Source of the DNA: Planctomycetota bacterium
GTDB taxonomy: Bacteria > Planctomycetota > UBA8108 > UBA1146 > JAJFFE01
Reading direction: 5' to 3'
Assembly (NCBI GenBank): GCA_021776775.1
Contig: JAJFFE010000288.1
Coordinates: 1 to 64,000 of the forward strand
DNA: 64,000 bases
Under the pieces are notes generated by a model. It saw nothing but the letters and a program-made list of their open reading frames with translations, was not told the origin of the DNA and did no database searches. Of this stretch, positions 25,149-34,359 are shown in pieces (position 1 is the first letter of the stretch; the number at the start of each line of letters is the position of its first letter). Both the position numbers and the translations under genes were made by a program.

Positions 25149-28100
25149 CTACTTACTGCCGCCATTGGCGGCGTTTTTCTTGAGCTCGCCATTCGGCGCG
25201 GCCGAGGTCTTCGGATCTTCGAGTGGGCCGTACATGCGCACGCGGGAGAGGTTGTCGATCACGGGGCCGAAGATCGGCAGGCCGAAGATCGATCCGTACG
25301 GTTCGACGATAAAGTCGATGTTCTGATCGAAATCCATGCCGCCCCAAGCTTGCAACGTGACCGCTTTCGATCGTAGTTGCAGTGGATCTTCCTTGGCGAA
25401 CGAGAATCCGGTCGAGGCTATCTTGAAGCGACCCTCGACTTCGCGCACGTGCGCTCGCGAGCGATCGAAGTTGTCGAGGATGCCCCACAGCGGATTCATG
25501 AGAACGTTGGCCATGAGCGGGATCTTGGTCAGACGACCTCTCTTGATCCAGAAGCCACCCTCACCCCACAGGCGGTCCGGCTTTTCGAGGTCGCCGCTGA
25601 AGAGCACGTGGCCGCTTGCCCAGCCCTTGATGTCGTCGGCTTTGAAAATTTCCGGCCCGCCGACGGCTAGGTTGATCTCGGTGGCTTGGAAGCTGCCCAT
25701 GAAATCGCGTACGTTGCCGACGTCGACGAAGAACAACCCTTGCAGATTGCCGTCGTACACTTTCGCGTTGCGAATCCACAGTTGGAGCGCTTGCCGCGTC
25801 TGCTCGTTGCCAAACAGCCGAGAGACGATTTGCTGATTGGGGCGATAGCCGTCGATCGATTCGTTTGGGTACTCCCGTGCGCGGCGAATCGCGTCGTGTT
25901 CGCGCCCGTAGACGAAACTCGCTGCGACTTCGTTGACGAGGAATCGGGAGAAGCGAAACGATCCGTCGCTGGTTCCGATCGTGAACGTGTGCGGGCTCTC
26001 GTACCCGCCCTCGCCGTGCAGCTCGAACGGAGTGTTGATCTCTTCGATCTTGACGCCGACCTGGCAGCTACTGTCGATCACCCTGACCGGGCCGTTGTAG
26101 ACGACGTGCTGACGTCGCTCTTCGGGCTGACGACCTTCGAAGAACCGGTAGTTGACGGTCAAGTCGCACGTCGCGAAGCCGGTGACGGCCAATCCTTCTA
26201 GGATGTTGCGAGCGTCTTCGGGGAGGCTCTTGACCAACACTGGATCGTCGAGCTTCAATCCGGGATGACCTTCACCCGGTGCGACCTTCACTTGCAGACT
26301 GATGAGTTGCTCTTTTTCTTCGGCCCCCGGCCCCGCTTCACCCGAGATGCTGATCTCCGGTCCGTGATCGCGGTGGGTTTGGAATCCCTCGAAGCGAGTG
26401 GTCTCTTCAGTGTATGTGAACGTCGCCTTGCCCTTGTGGAATGTCAGCGGGTAGTCGAGGTACTGGTAGGCGATGGTGACCGGAGTCTTGATCTCAGCTA
26501 CCACGTCGAGCAAGAGATTCAACTCGGGGTCGAGTCCGATATCTACCGTGGTGTCGAGGCGGCCGGCGACGTTGAGGGATCGAATCAGTTCTGCGGCGTC
26601 GGCGGGAAGCGCGTCGATCACACCGTCTTCGACGAGCAGCGACGGGCTTCGGATTGGGAGTTCTAGTTTGAACGGCTCGGTCTCGGTCTTGAACTCGATC
26701 TTACCGGCGTCGAGGTACACTTCCGAATCGCCGTGCATGCTTCTCATGTTCCCGAGCAAGATCAACCGCGGGTCGTAGTACGTCGTCTCCCCGAAAACGA
26801 TATCACCGAGCACGGTGACTTTGCCGGTGATGCTCGACAGTTGGTACGGGAAGTCGCGATACCGCATGGACGCGTTGGTCGGAGTCAGGACCGACTCGAC
26901 GATCGCCTTGGAGCTACCCTCGGCGCGGGCAATCGTGACGTCGAAATCGGTGAGGCCGCCCGGTCGCAGTAGTTCCCACACCTCCAGGAGCACGGGTGGC
27001 AGTGCTTGGCGAAGTCGTTCGTTGAGCACGATGTTCTTGACGCCAACATGGACTTGCGCCTCTGCGCCTTCCTCGGCGCCGAGCGTTCCGTTGACGGTGA
27101 TCGGCATGCCTTCGGTGCCGCCGGCGAGGTTGATGGCGTAGTCGTTTTCGTTGCGAACGATGTCACCCGACAGATTCTCGATCGGATACTTGGCGACGCG
27201 CAGGCTCACATCTTCGAGTTCGACACGACCGAGAGTGACCACCGGATTGGGACCGCCGGTGACGCCGAGATCTAGGCTGACGATGCCGACCGGGCCCAGC
27301 ACGTCGTATACCTCGAGCAGGGCGGGTTCGCCGGCTAGGTACCGACGGGTGTCTTCGAGGGGAATGTGAGCGAGGTGCAGATTCAGGTCGCCGTCGACGA
27401 CTTCCAGGTTCTCCAGATCGATCGACCCCGACAGTTCCGCTTCGCCTCCGAACGCACGGCCCCGGAGTGGATCGATCGTCCTAATCTGCCCGGGATAACT
27501 CAGCGCGACGACCGCGTCGCCGGCCGGCGCTTGCTCGGGGACGACCTCGACCGACCCGTTCACCGACTCGAGTGCGATGGACGGCTCCGTCAGTCGAAGG
27601 TTCGCTTCGATCACTTCCACCACGATGCGCCAGTCGGCAATGCGCCCCTCGGCCAGCGAGAACTCGACAGTCGCGTTGGCCATGCCGCTCGGTTGGTACT
27701 CGTCCCAGACCGGGCGGAACCGTTCGGGCAATCCCTCTCGAACGGAGTTGTCGAGTTGCAACCGCGCAAACTCGAGCTTGCCGACGAAGGTACGGTCGTC
27801 ACGGTTACCGGTGCCGGAGAGTCGTACTCGGCGGACCAGCGGATACTTGGCGATACCCGAGAATTCGTAGTCCCGTCCATCGAGCAGCGTGAGCGAGAAG
27901 CGGTCGACTGCCAGCGGTTCGCGCATCTTGAACGTCGACCGCGGGCACGTTCGTACTTCGAGATCTTCGACGATGACTTCCGGGAGATCGACCGCGCCCG
28001 GGTCGTCGGTATCGCTCGGGTGCAGCATGCGCGCCAGCGGTGTCGAAAGGTCCTCGTCGATTTCGACGTAGATCCTCGGCTGCACGATGGTGATGCGTCT

Positions 28101-28466
28101 AATTGGCATCTCGCCCCGGAGAACTTCGGCCAACCCGAGGTCGAGGTGGACGCGCGCAACTTCGAGGACGTTGGGGTACACCGACCCGTCAGGGAAAAGC
28201 CCAGAGACGACGGCCGCGTTGGGTGACTCGATGGCGAGGTTCTCGATGGTGAGCCCGTCGAAGATGCTGTAGCGAATCGAATCGAACGTGTACGGGAAGG
28301 CGATCTTTTCGTCGAGAATCTCGCGAACCCTCGCTTCGAGGTGTTGCGGCCCGAGCAACGTCCAGAAGTTCAGAGCGACCACCGAGCCGATGAGGAGCAC
28401 GACCGCGATGATCACACGACGCCGTCGCCGGCGTTTTCGCTTCGTAGCTCGGGTTCTCGGCGGCAT
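25149..28466 (-). CDS. AsmA/TamB-like large membrane-anchored protein
   Basis: 1105-aa protein, likely anchored in the inner membrane and spanning the periplasm to move or organise lipids, as proposed for AsmA-like proteins. N terminus: very basic (KRKRRRRRR), then a single transmembrane helix at about 18-38 (VIIAVVLLIGSVVALNFWTLL). The rest is beta-rich and repetitive (GLTIENLAI, LSGSIDLENLEVVDGDLNLHLAHIPL, and so on). The C-terminal part has the AsmA_2/DUF3971 hallmarks AWGGMDFDQNIDFIVEPYG and GLPIFGPVIDNLSRVRMYG. ATG 28466 is chosen because it directly precedes the basic/TM segment; a longer GTG start would add a 60-residue unlikely leader. Upstream is alanine racemase in the same direction (64 bp). 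Confidence 0.85.
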   Translation of the reverse strand: MPPRTRATKRKRRRRRRVIIAVVLLIGSVVALNFWTLLGPQHLEARVREILDEKIAFPYTFDSIRYSIFDGLTIENLAIESPNAAVVSGLFPDGSVYPNVLEVARVHLDLGLAEVLRGEMPIRRITIVQPRIYVEIDEDLSTPLARMLHPSDTDDPGAVDLPEVIVEDLEVRTCPRSTFKMREPLAVDRFSLTLLDGRDYEFSGIAKYPLVRRVRLSGTGNRDDRTFVGKLEFARLQLDNSVREGLPERFRPVWDEYQPSGMANATVEFSLAEGRIADWRIVVEVIEANLRLTEPSIALESVNGSVEVVPEQAPAGDAVVALSYPGQIRTIDPLRGRAFGGEAELSGSIDLENLEVVDGDLNLHLAHIPLEDTRRYLAGEPALLEVYDVLGPVGIVSLDLGVTGGPNPVVTLGRVELEDVSLRVAKYPIENLSGDIVRNENDYAINLAGGTEGMPITVNGTLGAEEGAEAQVHVGVKNIVLNERLRQALPPVLLEVWELLRPGGLTDFDVTIARAEGSSKAIVESVLTPTNASMRYRDFPYQLSSITGKVTVLGDIVFGETTYYDPRLILLGNMRSMHGDSEVYLDAGKIEFKTETEPFKLELPIRSPSLLVEDGVIDALPADAAELIRSLNVAGRLDTTVDIGLDPELNLLLDVVAEIKTPVTIAYQYLDYPLTFHKGKATFTYTEETTRFEGFQTHRDHGPEISISGEAGPGAEEKEQLISLQVKVAPGEGHPGLKLDDPVLVKSLPEDARNILEGLAVTGFATCDLTVNYRFFEGRQPEERRQHVVYNGPVRVIDSSCQVGVKIEEINTPFELHGEGGYESPHTFTIGTSDGSFRFSRFLVNEVAASFVYGREHDAIRRAREYPNESIDGYRPNQQIVSRLFGNEQTRQALQLWIRNAKVYDGNLQGLFFVDVGNVRDFMGSFQATEINLAVGGPEIFKADDIKGWASGHVLFSGDLEKPDRLWGEGGFWIKRGRLTKIPLMANVLMNPLWGILDNFDRSRAHVREVEGRFKIASTGFSFAKEDPLQLRSKAVTLQAWGGMDFDQNIDFIVEPYGSIFGLPIFGPVIDNLSRVRMYGPLEDPKTSAAPNGELKKNAANGGSK
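25158..25178 (+). terminator. Terminator of the cytochrome c / DUF5685 pair
   Basis: GCCGCC-ATT-GGCGGC followed by GTTTTTC. It also encodes the last residues of the convergent leftward gene. Confidence 0.7.
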
Positions 28467-28530
28467 CGATCTCTCTCTCGGGCTGAGCGAGCTGGATTGT
28501 CCTCGTTCGAGGAAGTGAATGCCAGCGGCC

Positions 28531-29817
28531 TCAGACCGAGGTGAGATCGGAATCGGAGCGGCGTACCTGTGGCGGTGACGAGACCCGCGCGACCGCTCGA
28601 TCGCCGGTCCAGGTGACCCCGCGCTGGTGGTAAACCTTGAGGACACGCGGGCCGAGGCAGCTCGGCAGCTCGTAGGGAATCGTTCCCGCCAACTCCGCCA
28701 GATCTTCAGCGCGAATGCAGTGGTCGCCGCACTTGCCGATCAGCGTGGCGCGATCACCGACGTTCGCTCCCGGCACGTCGGTGACGTCGACCAGGGTGTA
28801 GTCCATGGTGACTCGGCCCACGACCGGCGCGCGCTGACCTAAGATCAGCACCTCGGCGCGGTTCGAGAGTCGGTGCGGATAGCCGTCGTGGTATCCGACC
28901 GGGAGGGTGGCCAGTCGCGTTCGCCGTTGGGTGACGAATGTTCCGTCGTAACTCACCCGAGAGCCCGCTTCGACGTCGCGGAGGTGAACGATCTGACTGT
29001 GCAGCGAGAGGGCGGGACGCGTGTCGGATTCCAGAGTGGACGCGTTCGACCCGAGCTGGCGCAGTCCGTAGATGAGGCCGCCCAGACGCACCATGTCGTA
29101 GCCGACGTCCGTACGGCGAGCGATCGTTTGCGACGCCGCGGCGTGCAGGGTCGGCAGCTCGATGTTTCGACGGTGGGCGGCGTCGATGAGTCGCTCGAAT
29201 CGCGCCAGTTGGCGGTCGGTGAAGTCGTCGTCGCGCGGTGCGGCGAAGTGGGTCCCGATGCCACCGAGCTCTAGGTGCGGAGACTCGGCGATGCGAATGA
29301 CGTAGTCGAGCGCTTTGGCCGGGGTCACGCCGAGCAGCGTCATGCCGGTGTCGACCAGTAAGTGCAGCCGAATCGAGCGACCGATCGAGCGCGCGTACTG
29401 TTCGAAGACGTCGACGCGCTCGGGGGAGTGGATCGTCGCGGTGATGTCGTGCTCGACGAGAGCAGGGATTTCGCCGTCGACCACCGCTCCCAGCACGAGG
29501 ATTGGCGCGGTGATCCCGCGTTCGCGCAGTTGAATCGCTTCGTGCGAGTCCCCGACCCCGAGCATGGCGACGCCTTGGTCTTCGAGAACTTGCGCGATGG
29601 GTCCCGCACCGTGACCGTAAGCGTCGGCTTTAACGACACCGAGGATACGATGGCTGCCAGCACGTCCGACGCGTGGGCTCGACTCGTGTTGGCACGACTC
29701 AAGTTGGCACGATGGTGCCGAACGACCGAACGTGAGGTTCAACGCGTCGCGGCACAGAGCGAGGTTTTGTGCGATGACGTCTAGATCTATCTCAGCCCAC
29801 ACCCGGGGAAGGTGCAT
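28531..29817 (-). CDS. alr: Alanine racemase with N-terminal insertion
   Basis: PLP enzyme converting L- to D-alanine for peptidoglycan. The PLP lysine is K63 in VVKADAYGHG. The second catalytic base is Tyr at about 290 in SRVSYDGTF, and the C-terminal domain has GRVTMDYTLVDVTDVP. 428 aa, longer than the usual 360-390, because of an insertion of about 27 residues (29-55) between the first helix and the PLP strand. At the DNA level this insertion is built from near-repeats (GTTGGCACGACTCAA, GTTGGCACGATGG). ATG 29817 precedes HLPRVWAEIDLD, the normal start of the family. It lies within a leftward run tsaB, alr, AsmA-like. Confidence 0.95.
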   Translation of the reverse strand: MHLPRVWAEIDLDVIAQNLALCRDALNLTFGRSAPSCQLESCQHESSPRVGRAGSHRILGVVKADAYGHGAGPIAQVLEDQGVAMLGVGDSHEAIQLRERGITAPILVLGAVVDGEIPALVEHDITATIHSPERVDVFEQYARSIGRSIRLHLLVDTGMTLLGVTPAKALDYVIRIAESPHLELGGIGTHFAAPRDDDFTDRQLARFERLIDAAHRRNIELPTLHAAASQTIARRTDVGYDMVRLGGLIYGLRQLGSNASTLESDTRPALSLHSQIVHLRDVEAGSRVSYDGTFVTQRRTRLATLPVGYHDGYPHRLSNRAEVLILGQRAPVVGRVTMDYTLVDVTDVPGANVGDRATLIGKCGDHCIRAEDLAELAGTIPYELPSCLGPRVLKVYHQRGVTWTGDRAVARVSSPPQVRRSDSDLTSV

Positions 29818-29889
29818 ATATCGACTCCGTGGAGAACGTGCGGCGTGCACGCGAGTCCAGAACCAGGACTATGTCGGCGGTCAAGCGCC

Positions 29890-30597
29890 TCACGGCGACT
29901 GCTGACGTCGTTCTTCAGCTTCGGACGGGCGAAAGTAGACGGGCATGAGAGCGTGGGGATCGGACAAGTCATTCGCGGAACCAAGTTCGATCGCCAAGTG
30001 AAAGATACTCGACGCGTCGGGACTGTCCAGGCTCTCGTCGAGAAGTGTGAACGCTTCGGCGCCCGGTAGGGTTCTCGACCCGCTTCCGACCAACACCGTG
30101 TTGGGGTCGAGCGAAGCAAAATATGACGAGACCTCGGCCAGATGGTCCGCGTCGATTCGGACCACGCGCCTTGCGTCTCGTCGAAAGCGCGCGGCGTAAC
30201 ATGTGCCACGCCGAGCGTCGACGACGACGGCGAACTCTTGCCCGTCGTCGATCGCGTTCGATCCGATCACCGTCTGCGCGATTGCGGCTAGACTCGATAT
30301 CCCACCGACACCGACCGGGGTCGTGCCGCATCCCAACGCCCACGCCAGAGACTTCGCCGCCGCGACGCCGACTCGGATGCCGGTGTAGGATCCAGGGCCG
30401 TGACTGACGGCAATCCGGGCGATCGACGTTCGGTCCAAGCCGGCTTCTTTCACCCCGCGATCGATCGCCGGATGCAATTCACGAGCGTGCACGAGTCCCG
30501 GTGGGAACAGGATCACCCGGCACTCGCCACCATCGATGGGTCCGAGGGCGACGGAGCCCTGGCGGTGGCTGGTTTCGATGGCGAGGAGGTGAGACAC
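29890..30597 (-). CDS. tsaB: tRNA threonylcarbamoyladenosine biosynthesis protein TsaB
   Basis: 235-aa cytoplasmic protein of the ASKHA fold that pairs with TsaD and TsaE to make the t6A base of ANN-decoding tRNAs. Motifs: LLAIETSHRQGSVAL (N-terminal phosphate-like loop), AVSHGPGSYTGIRVGVAAAKSLAWAL (the family's signature block), and VVVDARRGTCYAARF. GTG start. It lies 72 bp upstream of alr, same direction. TsaD is not in this window. Confidence 0.93.
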   Translation of the reverse strand: MSHLLAIETSHRQGSVALGPIDGGECRVILFPPGLVHARELHPAIDRGVKEAGLDRTSIARIAVSHGPGSYTGIRVGVAAAKSLAWALGCGTTPVGVGGISSLAAIAQTVIGSNAIDDGQEFAVVVDARRGTCYAARFRRDARRVVRIDADHLAEVSSYFASLDPNTVLVGSGSRTLPGAEAFTLLDESLDSPDASSIFHLAIELGSANDLSDPHALMPVYFRPSEAEERRQQSP

Positions 30598-30697
30598 GGC
30601 GGCTCCGATGCGTTGGCTGCCCCAGCAGGGGGTTTAGAAGCCCCGCATGGAACCAAATCAGAACCGGGTTGGGAAGCGCGTTGTTTACAGCCGGCGG

Positions 30698-31573
30698 CTA
30701 CGGGCAGCTTTGCACCAGGCAGGTAAGAGCATCGATCGTGGTGTCGAGGCCGCACGCGACGCTCGGCGGAGGGAGTGTCCCGGAGACGAACAAAGCAGAG
30801 AACAAGACGACCGCGTCCGTGACTTCGATGAAACCATTGTCGTCGGCGTCAGCCGCGTCCAAGCACGGTGGGATCGGGCTGCCTCCGATGTAGTTGTACG
30901 CCAGGGTGTAGACCGGGTCGGCCACGTTGACGACTCCATCCCCGTTACTGTCGCCCCGCAGGATGGTGTTCTGGGGTGGGGCCGGGGTGAGAAAGAGGCC
31001 CCCGGTCGCTGCGGCGAGCGCTTCGTAGAATGCGCACGCCGTGGGATCGAGGGTGAGACAGTAGGTGTGAACAGGGATTCCTGTCGGGATCCCCGCCAAG
31101 ATTATCTCGAGCGTCACGTCGGGCGGGTGCATGGCGAGCGTCGTCGGCATGGAGTCGCCGACGAGAACGACGGACGTCGCCAGCCCGGCCGTTTCGATCA
31201 TTGTGGTGGCCGCCAGGAGCCCGAGTGGCGTGTCGGTCCCGCCCGCGGGGGCGATCGCCTGAACGATCGATATCGCTGGGGTTATCGTGCTCGGCAGGGC
31301 AGGCTGCATGGGAAGTGAAATCACCGATTCGTTGAAAAACACGAGACCGAACTGATTGGTGCCGTCGAGTTGCACGAGTGTGTTCGTGAGTTCGGTCTGC
31401 AGATCTCCGAACAAGCCGTCCCACGTCATGCTGCAGCTACGATCGACGCACCAGACGAAGTTGTCGCCGGGCACGTCTACGCCGTAGAACGTGATCGGAT
31501 CCGTTTGCGCACTAGCCCCTTTGGGCACTGCGGTGAGCGCAATCGCCACCGCTACGAGCGCGAGTCGCGACAT
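30698..31573 (-). CDS. Secreted von Willebrand A protein with EF-hand module
   Basis: 291-aa exported protein. Signal peptide 1-24 (cut after GASAQ). VWA domain with a full MIDAS: DRSCS in FVWCVDRSCSM (D-x-S-x-S), the Thr in GGTDTPLG, and Asp in VVLVGDSMP. A metal-dependent adhesion or protein-binding role is expected. Residues 204-291 are the dockerin-like module: ILRGDSNGDGVVNVADP and DADDNGFIEVTDA, and the three-Cys tail (ACGLDTTIDALTC, then QSCP). ATG 31573 fits the signal peptide. The next secreted EF-hand gene is 268 bp upstream in the same direction. Confidence 0.87.
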   Translation of the reverse strand: MSRLALVAVAIALTAVPKGASAQTDPITFYGVDVPGDNFVWCVDRSCSMTWDGLFGDLQTELTNTLVQLDGTNQFGLVFFNESVISLPMQPALPSTITPAISIVQAIAPAGGTDTPLGLLAATTMIETAGLATSVVLVGDSMPTTLAMHPPDVTLEIILAGIPTGIPVHTYCLTLDPTACAFYEALAAATGGLFLTPAPPQNTILRGDSNGDGVVNVADPVYTLAYNYIGGSPIPPCLDAADADDNGFIEVTDAVVLFSALFVSGTLPPPSVACGLDTTIDALTCLVQSCP

Positions 31574-31841
31574 GGTCCGTCGTTTTGCCCGTGGTACTAA
31601 CGGTGCCGTTTTCGTGAAGCAAACCATCTCTCGCGGTCCTCCCACTGATGACCTAACTCTTCCCTGCACACTTGATACGCCGAAGACGAACTCGGCTCCC
31701 GGGTAACGCGCGATTTCAGGAAAACCCACGAGACACACCATTGCGTGAACTCTGCGCCACTCGCGATCTACCTAGCGCCGAACCGGGCCATGTGACGAGC
31801 GTTTGTGCCGAGTGATCACGACCGTCGCTTTGTGCGTGAGG

Positions 31842-32615
31842 TCACGGGCAAGTTGCCGGGGGGCAACTCAAGGAATCCCTTGTCGGATCGACGCCACAGT
31901 CGATAGTCGGCCCCGGAATCGCGTACCCGGTACCGAAGAGTGCAGTGAGGAGCTGGATTGGGTCGGCCAGGTCGAGCGCTCCACTATCATCGACGTCGGC
32001 GGCCGAAGGACACGTCAGGTCAAGGTCGAGAAACAACCCGTCGAGAATGGTCAGGGCGTCCGCAAGATCCGTTAACCCATCAAGGTTGGCGTCGCCCCGG
32101 CGAAAGAAGATGAGGGGATTGATCAGAACCGACCCATCGTTCGTTTGCAGAAATGTCGTCGGCGCCCCCAGTCCTTCTGGAATGAACTGAATCGACACTG
32201 GGGGCGATCCAAGAGTGTCGCAAAACTCGATCGAAGATAGGTGATCCGGCTCGGTCGAGATCACTTCGTACGTCGCCAGCTTGATCTCGGACGTTGCGGC
32301 GGGAAAGAACGCGCCAGGGCCGAAGAAAACGACACCAGCCGTCCAACCACCGTCAAAGAGATTCACCGTATTGAACGCGGGCGGATCGAGGACCAGCGCT
32401 AGTCCGTCTTCGACCGAAACGAGATCAAGCTCGGATGGATCGTGGCATGATCCGAATGACCATCCGTCCATGTCAGGATGGATCATCTCCGTGGTGACCG
32501 TGACGATCTCGCCATGGCTCGCAGTTTCATCAGAGAACGATGCTGTCACCGGCTGACCGGCCGCGAGTGGGCACCAGAGCAGCGCGACAGTGAGCAGTCC
32601 AAGTCGAGGAATCAC
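31842..32615 (-). CDS. Secreted cohesin-like beta-sandwich protein with EF-hand module
   Basis: 257-aa protein, GTG start, signal peptide to about residue 20 (CPLAAGQ). Residues 25-165 look like a cohesin-type or similar beta-sandwich (ASHGEIVTVTTEM, DGGWTAGVVFFGPGAFF, LATYEV, LGSPPVSIQFIPEG). They share order and wording with the protein at 48184 (GWTLGVVYSF, LGSPPVSNVVVV). Residues 170-257 hold two EF-hand loops (RRGDANLDGLTDLADA, ADVDDSGALDLADP) and the tail DCGVDPTRDSLSC then ATCP. The cohesin label is inference from pattern, not a database match. Confidence 0.82.
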   Translation of the reverse strand: MIPRLGLLTVALLWCPLAAGQPVTASFSDETASHGEIVTVTTEMIHPDMDGWSFGSCHDPSELDLVSVEDGLALVLDPPAFNTVNLFDGGWTAGVVFFGPGAFFPAATSEIKLATYEVISTEPDHLSSIEFCDTLGSPPVSIQFIPEGLGAPTTFLQTNDGSVLINPLIFFRRGDANLDGLTDLADALTILDGLFLDLDLTCPSAADVDDSGALDLADPIQLLTALFGTGYAIPGPTIDCGVDPTRDSLSCPPATCP

Positions 32616-33109
32616 GGCGCTTGTCCGTTCCTGTCATTAGTGGCTGGGGTTCAGCGAACCCAACATGGCGAGGAACTCTACGCCCATCGCTCGGGGTGTG
32701 CGTTCTTCTAGCCTCGGCCAGCCGTTGTGACTGACTATAGTGTACATATTCCGTGAGAACCCGATGAAGCACCCCATTGGGAGTCTCAATTCGCTTCGGA
32801 CGAACTGCCAACTCGGCCCCGGTGACCAAAGCCCGGAAGCGACGGCTTCGCCGAGTTGCTTTCCGGGACGATGAAGAGGTGAGGGAGAAGGAAGAGGAAT
32901 GCTCTCGGCCGCTCGGGGTCCAAACATGGATCGGAGGACGCCTCACCCCGCCCTGCCCGCTCCCATCGCATCGGCCCCGGTGACTTAGCCTGCAAGCGGA
33001 GGCTTCTCCGAGTGATGGGCCCGCGCGTGTACGTAATCCAATCACGGTCGGAGCGGACTCTCGCAACGTGCAGTTTCGAGAAAACTCAGAGGCACATGCG
33101 TGCGTGAAC
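32616..33109. repeat. Intergenic region with inverted third copy of the dispersed repeat
   Basis: No supported gene. Positions 32901-33012, read on the minus strand, match the element at 59-298: GATCCATGTTTGGACCCCGAG, GGGCAGGGCGGGGTGAGGCG and GTCACCG-linked CGCTTGC. A second, partial copy of one end (TCGGCCCCGGTGAC to CTTCGCCGAG) lies at 32813-32857 in direct orientation to 32972-33012. Confidence 0.75.
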
Positions 33110-33937
33110 TCAGCACCACTCGCGATCGAGGAGTTCTCCGAGATCAAGGTGCGTCACCGCTCCGTCGTAGAGCGGAAGTTGTTCCACGGCGTGGCAGAGC
33201 TCTTCGGACACTGTGACGTGCCGCGCTTCGAGGGCGCGATCCGCGCGGGGTTCGTCGCGCAACGCAACACTCAACTCGGTCATCGGTGCTAGCCTCGATT
33301 TGCGATTGCGTCCTCGCCAAACCAACACTAGGTCGACCTCGGGCAGGATGAACTCTGGAGTTTCAGGCCACACCACGGCGACTTGTGGGGTGCCAAACAC
33401 CTCGACGTAGGAGACGCACGGTGCAAACGGTTCCGTGTCGTCCTCGATCTCGAAGTTCCACCGCCAGGTGCGCTCGATAGTTTCGAACGGAAGAGTACGA
33501 AGGGGCGAAGAGTGATCAGAGCGGTTGGCGATTCGTGTCGAGTAGCCGGCCCGGTTTCCTGCGTCATACGACGTGAGGAAGGGCTCGGGGTCGAACGGGA
33601 GCGGGCGTGCTGCGTCGCCTTGTGGGTCGATGACGGAAAGCCCGAAGTGCCCCGCGAATCGAGCGAGTTCTTTGGCCGCTTCCAGCCCGAACACGTGCGG
33701 CTTGCCGTACTCGATAGTCATGACGACCGGCCACCGCGTGCTGTCGGGCGAGACCTCGAACCGTTCGTAGGTGAACGTCACCTCCGTGTTGGGATGCCGA
33801 TACTCGACTTCGGTGTGAGTTTCCGAGGTGTCGTCCCGCCAACTCAACCACGGATGGTGTTGCACGTACGTATCGAACGCGGAGGCGTCGAATCGTTGCC
33901 CCGAACGAGACGATGAGAAGTAGATATCGTGGCTCAT
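33110..33937 (-). CDS. Hypothetical protein, last gene of an overlapping run
   Basis: 275-aa soluble protein with no family recognised and no signal peptide. Starts MSHDIYFSSSRSGQRFD. Features include many Trp, Pro and Glu (TRWPVVMTIEYGKPHVFG, TWRWNFEIEDD, VVWPETPEFILPEVDLVLVWRGR). Its ATG overlaps the stop codon of the upstream membrane protein in an ATGA tetranucleotide, so it is translationally coupled. Confidence 0.75.
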   Translation of the reverse strand: MSHDIYFSSSRSGQRFDASAFDTYVQHHPWLSWRDDTSETHTEVEYRHPNTEVTFTYERFEVSPDSTRWPVVMTIEYGKPHVFGLEAAKELARFAGHFGLSVIDPQGDAARPLPFDPEPFLTSYDAGNRAGYSTRIANRSDHSSPLRTLPFETIERTWRWNFEIEDDTEPFAPCVSYVEVFGTPQVAVVWPETPEFILPEVDLVLVWRGRNRKSRLAPMTELSVALRDEPRADRALEARHVTVSEELCHAVEQLPLYDGAVTHLDLGELLDREWC

Positions 33938-34359
33938 GTCGACTCGCCCGCCGTTTCGTTCCGATGCGGCCCGGTGTTGGAGGGGCCAGTGTGGGGTGCA
34001 TCAGCGCGGGAAGGGTCAGTGCGGGGAGAGCCAGCGCGGCGCCGACCGCGCACCACGAACATTGCCACGATCATTCCGATGACGCTCCACTCCGTCGATG
34101 ACTCACCTGGGAGGACGGGCTCGCCGCCGAGGGCGAGCGACGTCATCAGCAAACAACCGACCCCGATGATGGCGCCGATCGACACCCTGACTCGGCCCGG
34201 GCCGGCACCTTCTCGCACGCCGCTGTAGACGGCGAACAGCGCGAACGTCACCGCGGCGGCGGTGACCCACCCGACGTAGTTCGGAGAGTGGTACGCAGCC
34301 ACGATCATCACGCTCACGAAGCCGGCGGCCGTTGGGAAAATCATCGCCACGCCAGTCAC
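33934..34359 (-). CDS. Small membrane protein, overlaps both neighbours by 4 bp
   Basis: 141-aa hydrophobic protein with about four transmembrane segments (GVAMIFPTAAGFVSVMIVAAY; GWVTAAAVTFALFAVYSGV; GAIIGVGCLLMTSLALGG; SVIGMIVAMFVV). The GTG at 34359 overlaps the stop of the carbonic anhydrase-like gene in GTGA, and its own TGA overlaps the ATG of the next gene. The last 35 residues are a disordered Arg/Pro/Thr tail encoded by short near-repeats (33973-34043). No family recognised. Confidence 0.7.
   Translation of the reverse strand: MTGVAMIFPTAAGFVSVMIVAAYHSPNYVGWVTAAAVTFALFAVYSGVREGAGPGRVRVSIGAIIGVGCLLMTSLALGGEPVLPGESSTEWSVIGMIVAMFVVRGRRRAGSPRTDPSRADAPHTGPSNTGPHRNETAGEST

Noticed and set aside
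28467-28646. Upstream GTG start for the AsmA-like protein
   Set aside because: Adds 60 residues of unlikely composition ahead of the basic/TM signal anchor and overlaps the alanine racemase 3' end by more than 100 bp.
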